64,000 nucleotides of DNA from Betaproteobacteria bacterium (lineage in GTDB: Bacteria > Pseudomonadota > Gammaproteobacteria > Burkholderiales > Casimicrobiaceae), in assembly GCA_016720425.1 (NCBI GenBank), contig JADKKQ010000008.1, positions 62,001-126,000 on the forward strand. Direction: 5' to 3'. The translations under genes were made by a program, and so were the position numbers. Shown here one piece after another: positions 26,972-35,122 of this stretch; the stretch's first letter is position 1, and each line of letters opens with the position of its first letter. The notes under the pieces were generated by a model. It was given only the letters and a program-made list of their open reading frames with translations, was not told where the DNA came from and did no database searches.

Positions 26972-27898
26972 TCAGTTCCACAGCCCCAGGCCCTTGAGCA
27001 GCGCGCGCAGGCCGGAAAAGAGCAGCAGCACCAGCACCAGCCGGCGCACCGTCGACGCCTTCAGCACGCCGAGCAGCCGCGCGCCGATGCGCGCGCCCAG
27101 CATCATGCCGATCACCGAGGGCACCGCCACCACGGCGAGCACCGCACCCTTGTTGAGGTAGACCCACGCCGCGGCCGAATCGACCAGCGAGAGAATGAAG
27201 CTGGAGGTTCCGGCCGACACCTTCAGCGGCGCACCCATCACCAGGTTCAGCGCGGGGACGTTGGCCCAGCCGGCACCGAGGCCGAACATGCCGGCGAGGA
27301 TGCCGATGGCGGTGAACAGCACCAGCCCCAGCGGCGTCCGGTGCACCTGCCAGGGGATGTCGCGACCGCTGGCGGCGTCGCGGAACACCCCGTGCATGCG
27401 CAGCGCCGCCGAAAGCCGATCCGGCGTCGCCACGTCCGGCAGCTCGGACTTCTTCGCCAGCGCCATCAGCGCGACGATCGCCAGGATGGTGACACCCAGC
27501 GCGGTCTGCACGACGTTGGAGGGCAGCGCCAGCCCCATCATGGCGCCGACGATCGAACTGGCGGAAGCGAGTAGCGCCAGCGGCATCGCCAGCCGGAGGT
27601 CGGCCAACCCGCTCTTCAGCAGGTTGGGCCCGGCGGCAAGCGCGCTCGCCAGCGCGACCAGCAGACCCGCGCCGCGGACGAAGTCGAGGTGGAAGGGAAA
27701 GAAGCCGCTGACGATGGGTACGAACAGCACGCCGCCGCCGACGCCGGCGGGGATGGCGACGATACCCAGCACGAAGCAGACGGCGAACAGCGCCAGCGGC
27801 CACACCCACCAGGCGGTGGCGACGGTCGCGGCGACGTCGGCCGCGAAGACCGGGCCCGCCCATGCCAGGCAGGCGAGCAGTGCGATTCGAGGCAGCAT
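26972..27898 (-). CDS. TauE/SafE family sulfite/sulfonate exporter
   Basis: A 308-residue integral membrane protein. It opens with a signal-like segment (MLPRIALLACLAWAGPVFA) and has about eight membrane spans. The two repeat motifs of the TauE/SafE family are present: AIPAGVGGGVLFVPIVSGFF in the first half and FGLGAGWANVPALNLVMGAP in the second. The family exports or moves organosulfur compounds or sulfite across the inner membrane. In a genome that makes sulfite in the cytoplasm by rDsr, sulfite export is a reasonable guess. The start at 27898 is chosen because the signal-like segment begins there; a longer frame runs to 27976 without adding conserved sequence. Confidence 0.85.
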   Translation of the reverse strand: MLPRIALLACLAWAGPVFAADVAATVATAWWVWPLALFAVCFVLGIVAIPAGVGGGVLFVPIVSGFFPFHLDFVRGAGLLVALASALAAGPNLLKSGLADLRLAMPLALLASASSIVGAMMGLALPSNVVQTALGVTILAIVALMALAKKSELPDVATPDRLSAALRMHGVFRDAASGRDIPWQVHRTPLGLVLFTAIGILAGMFGLGAGWANVPALNLVMGAPLKVSAGTSSFILSLVDSAAAWVYLNKGAVLAVVAVPSVIGMMLGARIGARLLGVLKASTVRRLVLVLLLFSGLRALLKGLGLWN

Positions 27899-28299
27899 CG
27901 GCAGGCGCGGGGTCACGAGGCAACGGCGGGGCGGGGTCAGGGGTCCATCATATCGGGCTCGAAGCCGAGCTGCCAAACGGATCGATCCGCGATGCCGGCA
28001 ATCGCTGGGCGCGACCTTTCATTACGGCAACGTCTGCGCCTGCTGTCTATAGCCGCCATGGGCAGCCGCGACATAGCTCCGATGGGGGGTGAGCGCTGCA
28101 ATCACCGTCGTTGTCCTTGCCCGGCGCACATGGCCGTTCCATAATTCCATCGGAAAAGTTACCCGACGATCTGGGGTGTGCGTGTGCCATCCGTTCGATG
28201 CGTGTCGAAGCGCGGTTCCGGGTGTCCGGCAATGCAGCGCGTGCATCCCTCGGCGCGCGGCCGAGATGGCTTTGAAGCGAGGATCGGCCAAGGTCGACG
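27899..28299. other. Divergent intergenic region
   Basis: About 400 bases between the exporter gene and the metallophosphoesterase gene hold no convincing gene. A sigma-70-like promoter for the plus strand is listed separately. Just downstream of it is GTTACCCGACGATCTGGGG, which resembles the ACCC/GGGT sites near soeA and dsrA. Confidence 0.4.
28117..28145 (+). promoter_or_regulatory. Candidate sigma-70 promoter
   Basis: TTGCCC and CATAAT are spaced by exactly 17 bases, the best -35/-10 pair in this interval. It would start a transcript about 150 bases before the metallophosphoesterase gene and could also serve qmo/hdr downstream. Confidence 0.4.
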
Positions 28300-28809
28300 A
28301 TGAGAATCGGGATCGTTTCTGACAGCCACGACCGTGCGGCGATGCTCGCCACGGCGGTGACCGACGCGAAGCAGGCCGGCGCCGAAGCCATCATCCACTG
28401 CGGCGACGTCATCGGTACCAACACGCTGCGACCGCTGCTCGCGACGGGGTTGGCGGTGCACGTGATCCACGGCAACAATCTCGGCGATGCGGTGAGCCTG
28501 TGGCGCCTCTGTGCCGAGTCCGGCGGCCGCATCACCTATCATGGGCAGGACGCCGATCTCCGCCTCGGCGGGCGACGCCTCGCCGTGACGCACTATCCGC
28601 ACCTCGGGCGGGGGCTGGCGTGCACCGGCGATTACGACCTGGTCTGCTGCGGCCACTCGCATGAAGCGGGCATCGTCCACCAGCCCAACATCTGCGGCGG
28701 CGCCAGCTGGCTGGTCAATCCGGGCACGGTCGCCGGGCTCGGCGGGCCGGCGACCTGGCTGCTGGCCGACCTGGCCGACCTCACGTTCGAAATTCGGCAG
28801 CTTGCATGA
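28300..28809 (+). CDS. YfcE-type metallophosphoesterase
   Basis: A 169-residue phosphodiesterase-like protein. The metal-binding motifs are all visible: GIVSDSHD (residues 4-11), HCGD (33-36), HGNN, THYPH and CGHSH. This matches the MJ0936/YfcE family, which cleaves phosphodiesters with two metal ions; the natural substrate is not known. The gene lies upstream of qmoA on the same strand, but 175 bases and one interspersed element separate them. Its stop codon TGA is the first base triplet of that element. Confidence 0.86.
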   Translation: MRIGIVSDSHDRAAMLATAVTDAKQAGAEAIIHCGDVIGTNTLRPLLATGLAVHVIHGNNLGDAVSLWRLCAESGGRITYHGQDADLRLGGRRLAVTHYPHLGRGLACTGDYDLVCCGHSHEAGIVHQPNICGGASWLVNPGTVAGLGGPATWLLADLADLTFEIRQLA

Positions 28810-28868
28810 GCGGGAAGGGCCGCCCCGAGCGCGAATACCGGAGTGCGCAGCACGAAGGTACTCCAATG
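28807..28868 (+). repeat. Stop-codon-linked interspersed element, copy B
   Basis: The element begins at the TGA stop of the metallophosphoesterase gene (TGAGCGGGAAGGGCCGCC), continues CGAGCGCGAATACCGGAGTG and ends AAGGTACTCCAATGAC. It is close to copies A (25619-25694) and C (52174-52239). Confidence 0.65.
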
Positions 28869-28984
28869 ACCGCGCTGATCGAAAGGCGGTCGTCCGGACG
28901 GGCACTGCGGCGTCGGCGTCAGGCGTCCGCACGAACGAGGCGGTCACGCCGGCAAACGAACATCAGCGAACGACCGGGGGATCG

Positions 28985-30268
28985 ATGACAAAGCCAATTG
29001 CGACCGGCCAGACCATCCTCGTGGTGGGCGGCGGCATCAGCGGGATGACGGCGGCACTCGAGGCCGCCGAGTGCGGCCGCCAGGTCGTGCTGGTCGAGCG
29101 CGAACCGGCGCTGGGGGGGCGGACGGGGCGGCTCTACCGCTACTTCCCGAAGATGTGCCACCCGACCTGTGGACTGGAAATCAACCTGCGGCGCCTCAAG
29201 GGGAACCCCAACGTCCAGGTGCTGACGATGGCCGAAGTCGTCGGCATCGAGGGGCGCCGCGGCGACTACCGTGCCCGGATCAGGATCCGGCCGCGCTACG
29301 TCAACGAGCGCTGCACGGCCTGCGGCGACTGCGCGCGGGCGGTGGACGCCGAGGTGCCGAACGCGCACAACTATGGCCTCGACCGGGTGCGGGGCGTCTA
29401 CCTGCCGCATCCGATGGCCTACCCGCAGCGCTACGTCATCGACCCATCGCTGGTCGGCAGTGCGGATGCGGGCAAGGCGAAGGCGGCCTGCAGGTACGAC
29501 GCGATCGATCTCGACATGCGGGAGGAGACGATCGAGCTCCACATCGGCGCGGTCGTCTGGGCGACCGGCTGGAAGCCCTACGACGCCACCCTGATCCACC
29601 CCTACGGCTACGGCCGATTTCCCAACGTCGTCACCAGCGTCGAGTTCGAGCGCCTGGCGGACCCTGCCGGCCCGACGGCGGGCCGGCTGCTGCGGCCTTC
29701 GGACGGCCGGGAGGCGAAGGACATCGCCTTCATCCAGTGCGCCGGCTCGCGCGACGAGAACCACCTGCGCCACTGCTCGCGGATCTGCTGCATGGCGTCG
29801 CTGAAGCAAACGCGCTACGTGCGCGAGGCCTGGGGAGACGACGCGAAGTCGACGATCTACTACATCGACCTGCGCGTGATCGACCGCTTCGAGGACTTCT
29901 ACCAGTCGGTGCGCAAGGATCCCGCGGTCCGCTTCGTCAAGTCGAAGCCGGCCCGGATCGCGCAGGACGCCGCGACCGGCAATCCGGTGATCCACGGCGT
30001 CGACACCGAGGGTTATCACCGCTATGCGGCCACGCACGACCTGGTCGTGCTGGCGATCGGCATGGAGCCGGAAGCCAACGGCCTGGCGCTGCCGGACGAC
30101 GTCGTCCGCGATTCGAGCGGGTTCATCGAGGGATCGGCGGACGGCGGACAGATCGGCGCCGGCTCGTCGGCGAGCCCGCTCGACGTCAATCGCTCGGTGC
30201 AGAGCGCGACGGCGGCGGCGTTGCGGGCGATCAAGGTGATCCACCAGACCGCGGCAGCGGAGAGCTAA
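28985..30268 (+). CDS. qmoA: Qmo complex subunit A (HdrA-like flavoprotein)
   Basis: A 427-residue flavoprotein related to heterodisulfide reductase subunit A. The FAD motif ILVVGGGISGMTAALEAAE is at about residues 11-29. CHPTCGLEINLRRLKGNP and the cysteine cluster ERCTACGDCARA follow, and FIQCAGSRDENHLRHCSRI is the typical HdrA/QmoA segment. Length fits QmoA (about 410-430). Qmo links APS reductase to the quinone pool; in sulfur oxidisers it should accept electrons from AprAB. The ATG at 28985 follows an ACCGGGGG ribosome site. qmoB, hdrC and hdrB follow on the same strand, and aprBA-sat is close by on the other strand. Confidence 0.92.
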   Translation: MTKPIATGQTILVVGGGISGMTAALEAAECGRQVVLVEREPALGGRTGRLYRYFPKMCHPTCGLEINLRRLKGNPNVQVLTMAEVVGIEGRRGDYRARIRIRPRYVNERCTACGDCARAVDAEVPNAHNYGLDRVRGVYLPHPMAYPQRYVIDPSLVGSADAGKAKAACRYDAIDLDMREETIELHIGAVVWATGWKPYDATLIHPYGYGRFPNVVTSVEFERLADPAGPTAGRLLRPSDGREAKDIAFIQCAGSRDENHLRHCSRICCMASLKQTRYVREAWGDDAKSTIYYIDLRVIDRFEDFYQSVRKDPAVRFVKSKPARIAQDAATGNPVIHGVDTEGYHRYAATHDLVVLAIGMEPEANGLALPDDVVRDSSGFIEGSADGGQIGAGSSASPLDVNRSVQSATAAALRAIKVIHQTAAAES

Positions 30269-30278
30269 GATGAAACGA

Positions 30279-30436
30279 CCCCCACGCTCACTACGTTCGC
30301 TGCCCCCCGAGGGGGCGCAGTCAGTACCCTTCGGGCGGCCGGGCGGGTACTGGGATGAACGGCCCCCACGCTCACTGCGTTCGCTGCCCCCCGCCGGGGG
30401 GCGGTCAGTACCCTTCGGGCGGCCGGGCGGGTACTG
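30279..30436 (+). repeat. Tandem hairpin repeat before qmoB
   Basis: Two 74-base copies (30279-30352 and 30363-30436, period 84) start CCCCCACGCTCACT and end GGCGGGTACTG. Each contains two hairpins: GCCCCC pairing with GGGGGC, and CAGTACCC pairing with GGGTACTG. The qmoB ATG lies three bases after the second copy, so its ribosome site is part of, or next to, the last stem. Confidence 0.75.
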
Positions 30437-30438
30437 AC

Positions 30439-32643
30439 ATGGCCGACAACAAGTACGCTGCGTATCTTTGCGCCGGCTGCGGGCTCGGCGACGCTTTCGA
30501 TCTCGGGCAGACCGAGAAGATCGCGCTCAAGGAAGGCAAGATGCACGTGGTGCGGCGGCACGACTTCCTGTGCTCGGCGGCTGGCGTGCAGACCATTCGC
30601 GACGACATCGAGCGCGAGGGCGTCACCCACGTGCTGGTCGCCGCCTGCTCGCGGCGCGCGAAGACCGAGGCCTTCCGCTTTCCCGCCGTCGCCATGGCGC
30701 GCGCGAACCTGCGCGAGGGCGTGCTGTGGGTCGTCGCCGAAGGCAGCGCGCATGACGAGGTGCGGCAGGAGATGGCCGACGACTACGTGCGCATGGGCTG
30801 CGCCGAACTGAAGAAGATGAAGCTGCCGGCCGGCAACCCGGACGCCGCCACCAACCGGCGCATCCTCGTCGTGGGCGGCGGGATGTCGGGACTGACGGCG
30901 GCGATCGAGGCGGCGGACACCGGCTACGACGTCGTCGTGGTCGAGCGGCAGGGCGCGCTGGGCGGCTGGGCGCAGCGCATCTGGAAGCGCACGCCGTTCC
31001 GCGCCCCCTACGCGGAGCCGCAGGACACCGGCATCGTCGACCTCGTCGACCGCGTGACCGCGCACCCGCGGATCCGCGTCCACCTCGACGCGACGGTCGC
31101 CGAGACCGCCGGCGCGCCGGGACGGTTCAAGGTGAAGATCGCCCGGGAGTCCGGCGGCGTGACCGAAGAGGAGGTCGGCGCGATCGTGCAGGCGACGGGC
31201 TTCTCGACTTACGATCCGGCGAAGCTGCCGGCGCTGGGCGGCGGGGCGCCGCACGTCGTCGACCAGGCCGGGCTGGAGGCACTGGCGGGGGCGGCGGCCG
31301 GCGGGGCGATCCGGCGCGCCGACGGCAAGGCCGTCGCCAGCGTGGTGTTCGTCCAGTGCGCGGGGCAGCGCGACGACACCGGCACGCACCTGCCGTACTG
31401 CTCGGGCCACTGCTGCGCGACGTCGATCAAGCAGGCGATGTACTTCAAGGACGCGAACCCGGACGTCGACACGGTGGTGCTGTACACGGATCTGCGGATC
31501 CCGGGCATGGGCGAGGATTTCTATCGCAGCGCGCAGCGCAAGGGAGTCACCTTCACCAAGGGCACGGTGTCCCGCGTCGAGTCCGCCGGCGACGCCTGCC
31601 GCGTGACCTTCCGCGACCTGATCCTCGACGAGGAGGCGGTCGTGGACGCCGACCTCGTGGTCCTGGCGACCGGCCAGGTGCCGAACTCGGGCGTGGACAT
31701 CGACCTTCCCGACGACGACGCGACGAAGGCGCAGCAGGTCTCGATCCTCAACCTCAACTACCGGCAGGGCAAGGACCTGCCGCACCTGCGGCACGGCTTC
31801 AGCGATTCGCACTTCATCTGCTTCCCCTACGAGACGCGCCGCACCGGCATCTACGCCGCGGGCCCCGTGCGCCGGCCGATGGACATGGCGCAGGCGACCG
31901 AGGACGCGACCGGCGCCGCGCTGAAGGCGATCCAGGCGCTCGAGAACGCCGCGCTGGCGCGCGCCGCGCACCCGCGCGCCGGCGACCTCTCGTACCCGAT
32001 CGTCCGCCTCGAGGGCTGCACGCAGTGCAAGCGCTGCACCGTCGAGTGCCCGTTCGGCGCCATCGACGAGGACGAGCGGCGCTTCCCGGTGTTCAACGAA
32101 TCGCGCTGTCGCCGCTGCGGCACCTGCATGGGCGCCTGTCCGGTGCGCGTCATCTCGTTCGAGAACTATTCGGTCGACACCGTCGGCAGCCAGATCAAGG
32201 CGGTCGACATGCCGGACGAGTTTTCCGAGAAGCCGAGAATCCTCCTGCTCGCCTGCGAGAACGACGCCTATCCGGCGCTCGACATGGCCGGCATGGCGCG
32301 GACCGGCTATTCCGCCTTCGTCCGCGCCATCCCGGTGCGCTGCCTCGGATCGGTCAACACGATCTGGATCACCGACGCGCTGAACGCCGGCTACGACGGC
32401 GTGATGATGATGGGCTGCAGGAAGGGCGACGACTATCAGTGCCACTTCGTCAAGGGTTCCGAGCTCGCGCACTACCGGATGGGCAAGATCGACGACACGC
32501 TGAAGCAGCTCGGGCTCGAGACCGAGCGCGTCGTCACCCACGAGGTCGCGATCACCGATGGCGCGCGCGTGGCGCGGCTGATCGACGACTACGTCGCCCA
32601 GATCAACGAGATCGGCATGTCGCCGATGAAGGGGTTCGGCTGA
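30439..32643 (+). CDS. qmoB: Qmo complex subunit B
   Basis: A 734-residue flavo-iron-sulfur protein. The N-terminal 110 residues hold CAGCGLGDAF and a Cys motif typical of QmoB. An FAD motif, ILVVGGGMSGLTAAIEAAD, lies near residue 140, and FVQCAGQRDDTGTHLPYC near 310. Two [4Fe-4S] motifs follow near 527 (CTQCKRCTVECP) and 558 (CRRCGTCMGACP). The C-terminal 130 residues resemble the MvhD delta subunit (LLLACENDAYPALDMAG, MMMGCRKGDDYQCHF). It forms the core electron-transfer subunit of Qmo. The gene overlaps hdrC by one base (TGATG). Its start sits directly after a tandem repeat rather than after a normal ribosome site. Confidence 0.93.
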   Translation: MADNKYAAYLCAGCGLGDAFDLGQTEKIALKEGKMHVVRRHDFLCSAAGVQTIRDDIEREGVTHVLVAACSRRAKTEAFRFPAVAMARANLREGVLWVVAEGSAHDEVRQEMADDYVRMGCAELKKMKLPAGNPDAATNRRILVVGGGMSGLTAAIEAADTGYDVVVVERQGALGGWAQRIWKRTPFRAPYAEPQDTGIVDLVDRVTAHPRIRVHLDATVAETAGAPGRFKVKIARESGGVTEEEVGAIVQATGFSTYDPAKLPALGGGAPHVVDQAGLEALAGAAAGGAIRRADGKAVASVVFVQCAGQRDDTGTHLPYCSGHCCATSIKQAMYFKDANPDVDTVVLYTDLRIPGMGEDFYRSAQRKGVTFTKGTVSRVESAGDACRVTFRDLILDEEAVVDADLVVLATGQVPNSGVDIDLPDDDATKAQQVSILNLNYRQGKDLPHLRHGFSDSHFICFPYETRRTGIYAAGPVRRPMDMAQATEDATGAALKAIQALENAALARAAHPRAGDLSYPIVRLEGCTQCKRCTVECPFGAIDEDERRFPVFNESRCRRCGTCMGACPVRVISFENYSVDTVGSQIKAVDMPDEFSEKPRILLLACENDAYPALDMAGMARTGYSAFVRAIPVRCLGSVNTIWITDALNAGYDGVMMMGCRKGDDYQCHFVKGSELAHYRMGKIDDTLKQLGLETERVVTHEVAITDGARVARLIDDYVAQINEIGMSPMKGFG

Positions 32644-33293
32644 TGGGCGCGACCTCGACGGAGACGAACATGGCTGATCCGAACGCAACGGCGCTCGCCC
32701 GTTACCGCAACGACTTCCTGAAGGAGGTCGAGGAGCGCGTCGAGGAGGGCCCGTGGGTGAAGATGTGCATGCAGTGCGGCGTCTGCGCGGGGTCGTGCCC
32801 GTTCGGGCCGCACTGGGAGCACTCGCCGCAGAAGATCTTCATGATGATCCGCGCCGGCAAGCGCGACGAGGTGCTGCGGTCCGATTCGATGTGGATGTGC
32901 ACCTCGTGCTACAACTGCGTCGTGCGCTGCCCGCGCCAGCTGCCGATCACGCAGATCATGCACGGGCTCGCGACCTACGCCCATCGGCTGGGCCTTGCGC
33001 CCAAGCTGCAGCCGACGCGCGACTTCTCGCTGCAGTTCTGGGACAACTGCACCCGGACCGGCCGCGTCAACGAGCTGAAGCTGACGATGGGCGTCTATTT
33101 CAAGGACGGCCTCGCCGCCGGCATCCGCAAGGGCTGGGAGATGCGCCGCGTCGCGCTCGGCCTGCTGAAGTCGGGGCGGCTGAACCCCTTCGAGCTGTTC
33201 GGCGGCCACCGCTGCAAGGACCAGAAGGGCGTCGCCGCGATGCTGAAGAAGGCACGCGAGATCGAAGAGCAGCGCAAGCGCGCGCCGGGCTGA
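32643..33293 (+). CDS. hdrC: HdrC-like iron-sulfur protein of the Qmo/Hdr unit
   Basis: A 216-residue soluble protein with two [4Fe-4S] motifs: C42-x2-C45-x2-C48-x3-C52 (CMQCGVCAGSCP) and CTSCYNCVVRCP near residue 89. These match heterodisulfide reductase subunit C. No membrane segments are seen, so this is not the fused QmoC with its cytochrome b part. Together with the following HdrB it replaces QmoC, as reported for some sulfate reducers and sulfur oxidisers. The ATG overlaps the qmoB stop, so the two are translationally coupled. An internal ATG ten residues in is an alternative start. Confidence 0.9.
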   Translation: MGATSTETNMADPNATALARYRNDFLKEVEERVEEGPWVKMCMQCGVCAGSCPFGPHWEHSPQKIFMMIRAGKRDEVLRSDSMWMCTSCYNCVVRCPRQLPITQIMHGLATYAHRLGLAPKLQPTRDFSLQFWDNCTRTGRVNELKLTMGVYFKDGLAAGIRKGWEMRRVALGLLKSGRLNPFELFGGHRCKDQKGVAAMLKKAREIEEQRKRAPG

Positions 33294-33470
33294 GAGGCTG
33301 AGAGGCTGAGAGGCTTTCGATCATGCCCGCTCATCACGCCAGAAGACGCCCGCTCGTTGTTGCAAATGCTCGCCATAGCCCGAGCTATGGCTGCGCTTTG
33401 CGCCTAGATCGGACGCCTTCTGGCGCGCTGCTCGGGCACGCCCGAAAAACTCTCAGCCTCTGAGGAGACC
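33294..33470. repeat. MITE-like palindromic insertion
   Basis: The 180 bases between hdrC and hdrB are bounded by inverted copies of GCTGAGAG (three direct copies on the left, CTCTCAGCCTCTGAG on the right). Inside are a second inverted pair (CGCCAGAAG and CTTCTGGCG) and a perfect central palindrome CCATAGC-CCGA-GCTATGG. There is no coding frame of note. Confidence 0.6.
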
Positions 33471-33473
33471 GTC

Positions 33474-34376
33474 ATGGCCAGGAAGGAATACGCGTTCTAC
33501 CCCGGCTGCTCGTCGCAGCTCAAGGCGTCGGCGTCGAACTACCTCACGTCCGTCAACGCGATGTGCAAGACGCTGGACGTCAAGCTGACGCCGATCCCGG
33601 ACTGGAACTGCTGCGGCGCCTCGATCGGCTACGCGGGCGCGGGCGAGCTGCAGCGGCACGTGCTGAACGCGCGCAACTTCGCGCTCGCCGAAGCGCATCT
33701 GCCGGGGCAGGACGTCGTCGCGACCTGCGCGGCGTGCTGGCTCAACGCCCGCGAGTCGAAGGAGAAGCTGCACGGCAGCGCGCAGCTCCTCGCCGACACC
33801 AACGAGGCGCTGAAGGAGGCGGGCCTGCGCTACGAGGGCAAGGCGGACGTCCGGCACATGGTCGAGGTGCTGATCGAGGACTTCGGCTACGACGAACTGA
33901 AGAAGCCGGTGGTCAAGCCGCTGGAGGGCGTCAAGTTCGCCGGCTACGTCGGCTGCCAGACCAACCGCCCGTTCGGCATCGCCGGCGAGTCGTTCGAGAA
34001 CCCGCTCTACCTCGACAAGCTGGTCGAGACCGTCGGCGGCGAGGCGCTGACCAAGTACGACCAGAAGGTCACCTGCTGCGGCGGCGCGCTCGCGTTCTCG
34101 GAGCCCGAGAAGAGCCAGAAGCAGATCCGCGACATCGTCGAGGCCGCGTACGACCAGGGCGCCGACATGATCGTCACGCCGTGCCCGCTGTGCCAGGCGA
34201 ACGTCGAGGTCTACCAGTCCGAGATCAACCAGCGGCAGGGCACGAAGTTCGCAATGCCGGTGACTTACTACAGCCAGCTGATGACCGTGGCCTACGGTGG
34301 CACGGCCAGGGAGGCGGGCCTCGACGGCCACCTGATCCAGCCGGTCAAGCTGCAGGAGCTCGCGGCGAAGAAGTGA
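33474..34376 (+). CDS. hdrB: HdrB-like protein of the Qmo/Hdr unit
   Basis: A 300-residue protein with two CCG domains as in heterodisulfide reductase subunit B. Domain 1 has YPGCSSQLKASA, NCCGASIGYAG and CAACWLNARE. Domain 2 has YVGCQTNRPFG, TCCGGALAFSEPEKS and CPLCQANVEVY. In Hdr the CCG domains hold unusual [4Fe-4S] clusters at the disulfide-reducing site. Here the subunit likely handles thiol/disulfide or quinone-side electron exchange for Qmo. Length is normal. It is split from hdrC by a MITE-like insertion but keeps a clean GAGGAGA ribosome site 10 bases before the ATG at 33474. Confidence 0.9.
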   Translation: MARKEYAFYPGCSSQLKASASNYLTSVNAMCKTLDVKLTPIPDWNCCGASIGYAGAGELQRHVLNARNFALAEAHLPGQDVVATCAACWLNARESKEKLHGSAQLLADTNEALKEAGLRYEGKADVRHMVEVLIEDFGYDELKKPVVKPLEGVKFAGYVGCQTNRPFGIAGESFENPLYLDKLVETVGGEALTKYDQKVTCCGGALAFSEPEKSQKQIRDIVEAAYDQGADMIVTPCPLCQANVEVYQSEINQRQGTKFAMPVTYYSQLMTVAYGGTAREAGLDGHLIQPVKLQELAAKK

Positions 34377-34387
34377 CCGCTGCCGCG

Positions 34388-34411
34388 TGCGGCGGCCGGC
34401 CCGCCGCCGCA
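34388..34411. terminator. Possible GC-rich hairpin between convergent genes
   Basis: TGCGGCGGC pairs with GCCGCCGCA around a six-base loop, between the stops of hdrB and the DUF3365 gene. There is no T tract, so its role as a terminator is uncertain. Confidence 0.35.
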
Positions 34412-34469
34412 TCGCCGATGCGGTGGTCGCGCGGAATTTCGAGCGAACGCCGCGCCGGCGCGAGGCGCG

Positions 34470-35030
34470 TCAGACCGGTTTCCTGATCGTCACCGCGCCG
34501 CGGATCTGGCCGGGCGTGTAGCCGGTGGCCTTGTCGTCCGGATACTTCGCCTTCAGTTCTTTCGTGACTGCGGGCGACAGCCGGTCGGCCGGACCGTGGC
34601 AGGCGACGCAGAGCTCCTGCACGGGCAGGGCCTTCATGTAGCGGTAGACACTCCGGTCCCCCTCGCGCACGAGCTCGAACTTTTCCAGCGTGGGCGGGGC
34701 CTCGCCCGCCGCGGCACGGCGGTCGAAGTCCTCGAGCGCAGCGCGCTCCCAGGCGTCGGGCGTGGCCTTCGGGTTGCGGTTGCGCAGGCTCACGCGGCGG
34801 ATGCTCCACCCGGTCGCCTCCGACGCGGCCTTCGCCATCTGCGGCGCCTTCTCGCTGCACACGGCGATCGCGGACTCGGGGCCGCCCTTGGCGATCTCGT
34901 CGACCAGCATCGCCAGCAGCTTCGGCGGGACCGACCCGGCGACGCCGCGCGCTTCGCCGACCCACGCGGGATCGGCCGCGGTCGCCGGGAACGCGGCCGC
35001 GAACAGTGCCGCCATCAGGTATCTGCGCAT
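34470..35030 (-). CDS. DUF3365-type periplasmic c-type heme protein
   Basis: A 186-residue exported protein. The signal peptide is MRRYLMAALFAAAFPATAAD. A single heme-binding motif CVACH is at residues 141-145, inside the conserved segment YRYMKALPVQELCVACHGPA. This matches the DUF3365 (Tll0287-like) fold, often found alone or as a sensor domain. The upstream ribosome site is GAGAGGAGAGC. It probably acts as a periplasmic electron or redox-sensing protein. It lies between hdrB and the YkgJ gene, close to aprBA and qmo, but there is no direct evidence that it works with them. Confidence 0.85.
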   Translation of the reverse strand: MRRYLMAALFAAAFPATAADPAWVGEARGVAGSVPPKLLAMLVDEIAKGGPESAIAVCSEKAPQMAKAASEATGWSIRRVSLRNRNPKATPDAWERAALEDFDRRAAAGEAPPTLEKFELVREGDRSVYRYMKALPVQELCVACHGPADRLSPAVTKELKAKYPDDKATGYTPGQIRGAVTIRKPV

Positions 35031-35122
35031 GTTGCTCTCCTCTCGGTGGGGGTGGGTTGCCCATCCCGCGCACGGCAGGACTGCCGCGCGCGCGAATGTC
35101 CTCGGTTCGCCGCGGGGGGCGC

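Noticed and set aside
30279..30436. The tandem repeat as a short CRISPR
   Set aside because: Only two copies occur, with a 10-base gap and internal hairpins; this is a tandem duplicated palindromic element.
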